Below are positions 59,768 to 64,000 of a stretch of DNA of 64,000 nt, piece by piece. Each line of letters starts with the position of its first letter. Position 1 is the stretch's first letter. Under the pieces are notes generated by a model that was not told where the DNA came from, searched no databases, and was given only the letters and a program-made list of their open reading frames with translations. Both the position numbers and the translations under genes were made by a program. Source of the DNA: Gemmatimonadota bacterium (GTDB taxonomy: Bacteria > Gemmatimonadota > Gemmatimonadetes > Gemmatimonadales > GWC2-71-9); the NCBI GenBank assembly GCA_016713435.1, contig JADJPD010000010.1, forward strand, positions 401,408-465,407, read 5' to 3'.

Positions 59768-61239
59768 TTACTTGGCGCCGCGGAGCGCCGCCAGCTCGCT
59801 CTCGCTCATGAAGTACTGCTCGGCCACGGGCCGGACCAGCAGGTTGGCCACGAAGCCGGCCGCCAGCAGGGCGGCCAGCACGTACATGGTCGTGTTGTAG
59901 GCCTGCGCCGCCGGCACCCCGTGCCCCAGCTGGTACTCGCGGAGGTAGTTGATGAGCACCGGGCCCAGCACGCCAGCAGTGGACCAGGCGGTGAGCAGGC
60001 GCCCGTGGATGGCTCCCACGAACTGGGTGCCGAACATGTCGGCCAGGTAGGCGGGAATGGTGGCAAAGCCCCCGCCGTACATGGTGATGATCACGCAGAA
60101 GATCACCACGAACAGCGTCTTGCTCCCGCCGGTGCCGGCGTGCGGCACCGAGGCGTAGAGCAGGATCCCGAGCAGGAAGAACACGGCGTAGGTCCGCTTC
60201 CGTCCCAGCCAGTCGGAGGCCGAGGCCCAGATGAAGCGGCCGATGATGTTGAAGAAGCTGAGCAGGGCCGCGAACGCGGCGCCGATGGTGGCCACCTGCG
60301 CCTTCTCATCCGTCGTCAGGTCGGCCAGCGCCACTCCCGCCCGGCCGATGAGGTTCCCGCCGAACACCTCCTGGATCATCGGCGACGCCATGCCGATGAC
60401 GCCGATGCCGGCGCTCACGTTGAGGCAGAGCACGGCCCAGAGGAGCCAGAACTGCGGCGTCTTCGGCGCCGTCCGCACGTGCACGTGGCCGCGCGTCACC
60501 ATGGTGCTGGCCGAGGCCTTGGGCACCCAGCCGGCCGGCTTCCAGTCCGGCGGCGGCACCCGGTAGCCGAAGGCGCCGAGCAGGATGGCGGTGAAGTAGA
60601 GGGAGCCGAGCACCAGGAACGTCTCGAACGCCCCACCGACGTGGCCGTGGCGAACTTCTTCATCAGCAGGTCGGCCAGCGGCGAGCCGATCATCGCGCCG
60701 CCGCCGAAGCCCATGATGGCCATGCCGGTGGCCATGCCGCGGCGGTCGGGGAACCACTTGATGAGCGTGGACACCGGCGAGATGTACCCGAGGCCGAGCC
60801 CGCAGCCGCCGATGACGCCGCTGCCGAGCCACATGAGCCAGAGCTGGTGGTACTTGAGGCCCAGCGCCGAGATGAAGAAGCCGCCACCCCAGCAGAACGC
60901 CGCCACCACGCCCGCCTTCCGCGGCCCCACCCGCTCCAGCCACCCGCCGAAGATGGCGGCCGAGCTGCCGAGGAAGACGAAGAACAGCGTGTACATCCAC
61001 CCCAGCATGCTGATCTTCCAGTCGCACGTGGTGGTGACGAGCTGGGCGAAGACGCTCATGTCCGCGGGGCAGGGCACCGGCTGGCTCACGCCGATGGCCT
61101 TGCTGAGCGGCAGCCAGAACACGCTGAACCCGTACGCCATGCCGATGGAGAGGTGCACCGCGAGGGCGGGCGGGGGGACCAGCCAGCGGTTGAAGCCGGG
61201 CTTCGCAACGGTGCGTTCGCGGTCGAGCAGACCGGCCAT
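59768..61239 (-). pseudogene. OFA-family MFS transporter (oxalate/formate antiporter type), frameshifted
   Basis: With one base restored the product is 490 residues and 12 membrane spans. The N-terminal half (MAGLLDRERTVAKPGFNRWL, YGFSVFWLPLSKAIG, WFPDRRGMATGMAIMGFGGG) and the C-terminal half (FWLLWAVLCLNVSAGIGVIG, FIWASASDWLGRKRTYAVFF) are both typical OFA carriers. The frames change at the four-base C run 60631-60634 (G run in the coding strand); adding one G yields VGAFETFLVL. Substrate is unknown; monocarboxylates or oxalate are typical. It precedes its small subunit gene. Probably intact in the cell if the missing G is a sequencing error. Confidence 0.88.
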
Positions 61240-61280
61240 CGGCGGCTCCTGGAGGCGTATCGGGTGGAGAAAGGGTCGGG

Positions 61281-61286
61281 TAGATT
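61281..61286 (+). promoter_or_regulatory. Probable -10 box of cupredoxin 2
   Basis: TAGATT, 40 bp before the ATG at 61326, in the 86-bp divergent spacer with the MFS gene. No clear -35. Confidence 0.35.
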
Positions 61287-61325
61287 ACGGCGACGGTATC
61301 GAAAACGCCACCACCTGGGGACCGT

Positions 61326-61835
61326 ATGCGTCGTTCCGTTGTGCTCGTCGTGGCCGCGCTCATCGCCGGGAGCCTGCCCCTGTCGGCGCAGCTGCCGGAG
61401 TGGATCACGGTCGACACCGCCGCGAAGACCGTCGCGCTCGCGTTCGAGGTGGAGCCGGGCGGCCCCGACGGCATCGCCACGCTGAACGGCCATCACCATG
61501 GGGACGTCCAGCTGGTGGTGCCCCTCAATTGGACCGTGCGCTGGACCTGGACCCACCGGGACAGCACCCAGAACCACAGCCTTGTAGTGATGGCGGAGCG
61601 CGAGAAGCTGCCTCTCGAAGGCGGCCGCCCCGCGCTCGAGAACGCCATGACCCGCGCGGTCCTCGCCGGCATGCGTCCCGGCCAGCGGGACGTCACCACC
61701 TTCCCCGCCGACCAGGCAGGGTGGTACTGGATGCTCTGCGGCGTGCCGGGGCACGCCATCAAGGGGGAGTGGATCGGCCTCAAGGTGGACCGCGAGGCCA
61801 CCCTCCCGACCCTGGTGGTCAAGCCGGCGCCCTAG
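61326..61835 (+). CDS. Sulfocyanin-like cupredoxin with altered axial ligand (cupredoxin 2)
   Basis: 169 residues. Signal peptide MRRSVVLVVAALIAGSLPLSA. Cupredoxin core with LNGHHHGDVQLVVPLNWTV, the His ligand in TQNHSLVVM, and Cys/His in MLCGVPGHAIKGEW. At the position of the axial Met of cupredoxin 1 (GMW) there is Glu (GEW). The site would therefore be of a different type, with lower potential or possibly another metal. It is divergent from the OFA transporter gene. It is related to, but far from identical with, cupredoxin 1. Confidence 0.85.
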   Translation: MRRSVVLVVAALIAGSLPLSAQLPEWITVDTAAKTVALAFEVEPGGPDGIATLNGHHHGDVQLVVPLNWTVRWTWTHRDSTQNHSLVVMAEREKLPLEGGRPALENAMTRAVLAGMRPGQRDVTTFPADQAGWYWMLCGVPGHAIKGEWIGLKVDREATLPTLVVKPAP

Positions 61836-63009
61836 GGCGCCGGCTCCGCGAGCAGCGCCTCGATCTCCCGCCGGAAGTTGTCCACGAGCGCGGTGTGCTG
61901 GGCGCCGGTGGCCGGGCCGTAGAAGCCGGCGTGCACCCGCCGCACCCTGCCATCCCGCCCCACGAACACCGTCGTCGGGAAGGCGGTGAAGCCCTGCAGC
62001 TGGGGGAAGAGGCCTGCCACCACGTCCGTCTCGCTGGCGCCGCCGAGGAGAAGCGGGTAGGGCACGCCAAACTTCTGCTGGAAGCGCCGCACCATCTCGC
62101 CGTCCTGGGCCGGGTCGCCGGTCACCTCGAAGGCGATCCCCACCACCTCGAGTCCCCGGTCGTGATACGCGCGCCAGAAGCGGCCCAGCACCGGCGCCGC
62201 GTCATGGCAGGCGGGGCACCAGGTCCCGAACAGGTCCACCAGCACCACCTTCCCCCGGAAGCGCGCATCGTCGAGCGACACCACGCGCCCGTCGGCGTCG
62301 GGGAAGCGGAAGGTGAACGGGACGGTGGTGTCCACCTGCGTGACTTCGTCCGGCGGCGTCAGGTGGCGGCGGCCGCGGCTCCGCGTGGCGGTGAACTCGG
62401 TGCGGGCCCGGAGGCCGGCGTGGAAGGTGCCACGCAGGGTGTCACCGGTGAGGCGGGCGGTGACGCGGTAGACGTTGCTGCCGTCGAAGTGCGCCATCTC
62501 CAGGCTGTCGCCCAGGGTGCGGCCCCAGAAGAGGCCGTAGTCGCCGGCGTTGGAGATGACGGTGCCCTCGAGGCCCTGGGGGCCGTCGCGGAACTCGAGC
62601 ACGCGCGGCGTCGCCTCCACCGTGCCCGCGAACCAGGCGTCCCAGCGGCCCGCGAGCCCCGCCGGCGCGTGCGAGGTGGCGAAGCGGCCCCGCGCCGCGC
62701 GGAAGGGGAGCACCCGCGGGCCCCGCCGCCCCACGTTCTGGTAGGTGCCCACCAGTGAGTCCCCTGCAGGCGCGCGGTGATGCTCGCGGCAAAGTCGCGC
62801 AGGTCGAGGTGCAGCGAGTCGCCGGTGAGCGTCAGGCGCTGGGCGGGCTCGCAGGCGGGGCCGTTGCAGAGCTGGCCCTGGTAGCCGTCCGGGTCCGCCG
62901 TCACCACCAGGCGGAAGGCGAGTGGCCCGCCCGACTGGTCGAGCACCGCGCGCCACTCGCCCACGGGCGAGGGCGGCTGGACCACCAGCAGGGCCAGGAG
63001 TGGAAGCAT
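61832..63009 (-). pseudogene. TlpA-like thioredoxin with N-terminal lipocalin-like domain, frameshifted
   Basis: Corrected product 392 residues from ATG 63009: signal peptide (MLPLLALLVV), a beta-rich N-terminal domain (SPVGEWRAVLDQSGGPLAFR, GTVISNAGDYGLFWG) and a C-terminal AhpC/TSA-TlpA thioredoxin domain with the redox motif GTWCPACHDAAPV and the cis-Pro in FPTTVFVGRDG. It would reduce disulfides or act in cytochrome maturation in the periplasm. The frames change in the four-base C run 62761-62764; one more G in the coding strand restores ITARLQGDSLVGTY. It lies 7 nt after the DUF1684 gene and was probably cotranscribed with it. Confidence 0.85.
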
Positions 63010-63016
63010 CAGGGCC

Positions 63017-63843
63017 TCACTCGAGTTCGAGCCCGCCACCCGCGTACTTCTCCCCGGCGGCGAGCACGGCCGCCAGCTGGTTGCCGGGCCACGGCGCGGG
63101 GCAGGGGAAGACGGTGCTGTAGGCGCAGAAGGGGTTTCGCGCCCGGTTGAAGTCCAGCCGGTAGCGGCGGCCGCCCAGCGGGATCAGCTCCACGAACCGC
63201 CCGGCCGGATAGCTGCCGTGGCGGTTGGTGGCATCGCGGAAGAAGATCAGCAGTTCCGCCTCGTCATCGTCCTCGGCCCCCACGCGGTAGGCGCGCAGCC
63301 GGCCGGCGCTCCCGCCCGCGCGCACCGCCACGAAGCCCGCCTCCACGGCTTCCGTCTCGAGGCCATCGGGCCCGAGGATGCGGAAGCGGCCGCGGCGTTC
63401 CGGCGGCTCGAGCTCCACGGTGAGCACCAGGGCCGGATCGTAGTCGAACCAGGCCGGTGCCGGCGCGGGGCGGAGGGGGCCGTACACGATGGCCACGGTG
63501 CGTCCCGGCTCGCCATTCACCACCAGGCGGCGGGTGCTGTCGAGCGGCACGGGGCGCCCGCGTGGCACCGACACCTCGCGCCCGGCGGCGCGCAGGGTGA
63601 CCGCGCCACGCGCCTCCCGCAGCTCGGTCCGCGCCAGGCCGGCGAGCGGGATGTCGCCGGTCTCCGGGCCGAGCAGCAGCCCCGCCCCGATGCTCTGGAC
63701 CGCCACGGCGGCATACGGCGAGAGCGCCGCCGTGGTGAGCCAGGCCACGTAGGCCTGCCGCTCCCGCCGAGGTCGGCCGGGAGCTGGGCGGCGGCCGGGG
63801 CGGCGGCGAGCGTCAGCAGCAGGAGGACGGCGGGTCCCTTCAT
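63017..63843 (-). pseudogene. DUF1684 family secreted protein, frameshifted
   Basis: Corrected product 275 residues: signal peptide MKGPAVLLLLTLAAAPAAAQ, then the DUF1684 body (VVNGEPGRTVAIVYGP, RHGSYPAGRFVELIPLGG) and the family's closing DFNRARNPFCAYSTVFPCPA with PWPGNQL. The fold is a beta-rich domain with an unknown role. The frame changes at 63764-63766 (CCC; GGG in the coding strand), where one G is missing; adding it gives LGGERQAYVAWLTTAAL. Its ATG overlaps the upstream stop (ATGA). Confidence 0.82.
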
Positions 63844-64000
63844 GACTTCACGGGGGCGAAGCTCCCGACCACGAGCGGGGTCGTCGTGGGCTGGGGGGAG
63901 CCGCCGGCGGGTTCATCCGTGACGGCGGCCGCCACCAGCTCCACGCCGGCCGGGACCGGGATCTGTTCCACCATGCCGTGGCCGCTCGGTTCGGTGTTGA
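63840..64000 (-). CDS. C-terminal end of an unknown protein (partial)
   Basis: 52 codons are open to the window edge, ending PLVVGSFAPVKS and then TGA, which overlaps the DUF1684 ATG. The visible stretch includes GHGMVEQIPVPAGVELVAAA. No family can be named from this piece. The tight overlap indicates it is the upstream gene of the DUF1684-TlpA operon. Confidence 0.55.
   Translation of the reverse strand, partial: NTEPSGHGMVEQIPVPAGVELVAAAVTDEPAGGSPQPTTTPLVVGSFAPVKS

Overview
The window is a GC-rich chromosomal stretch from a Gram-negative bacterium. It carries an LPS Kdo transferase, TonB-receptor, PorV-like, PorT-like and porin-like outer-membrane proteins, and many lipoproteins with clear lipoboxes. 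Gene content, the very high GC and a recurring TAG-N-TT type -10 box point to Gemmatimonadota or a close FCB-group relative. That placement is inference; no rRNA gene is present.

Layout. 1-3642 (+): end of the ATP synthase operon (atpG tail, atpD, short atpC), two small secreted barrel-like proteins and a lipoprotein. 3636-9602: waaA (-), a candidate small transcript at about 5.0-5.2 kb with an extraordinary Shine-Dalgarno, a CPBP protease, a DsbA-like protein and a lipoprotein (-), then a TPM-nucleotidyltransferase-LemA run (+). 9673-9917: a MITE-like element. 9931-19150 (-): an M23-like gene cut by an in-frame TAG, then hisIE-dnaE-accA-ricT-metG, which reads as one operon from a promoter next to hisIE. 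19174-25003 (+): zincin lipoprotein, PorV-like protein, PF10023-type peptidase, Ser/Thr kinase and an EAL-HDOD protein.

25063-42562 (+) is the most unusual part. A hydrolase-fold pseudoenzyme and a (frameshifted) TonB-dependent receptor lead into six large secreted proteins. They carry cohesin-like, PKD, carboxypeptidase-regulatory-like, dockerin-like and beta-helix segments. Five of them form a mirror order of paralogues, A-B-C-B'-A', and two EAL-HDOD paralogues bracket the block. I regard this as the best candidate for an undescribed surface system.

42589-46248: small membrane protein, TPR protein (-), M20 peptidase (+) and an unknown protein (-). 46265-54825 (-): a lipoate/pyruvate dehydrogenase block (lipA, pdhA, pdhB, pdhC, a PorT-like barrel, lpd, a membrane protein, lipB, a sulfite-oxidase-fold protein). 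A second MITE-like copy sits at the 3' end of lipA and supplies its last 68 or so codons and its stop. 55003-64000: lipoprotein, porin-like protein, two sulfocyanin-like cupredoxins, a PQQ dehydrogenase, an OFA-type MFS transporter with a 45-residue partner, a TlpA-like thioredoxin and a DUF1684 protein. This looks like a periplasmic oxidation and electron-transfer module.

Five genes are broken by one base change. Three lie at 60.6-63.8 kb and each lacks one G in a G-run of the coding strand, which suggests sequence error as much as biology. No tRNA, rRNA, CRISPR array, integrase or transposase was recognised.
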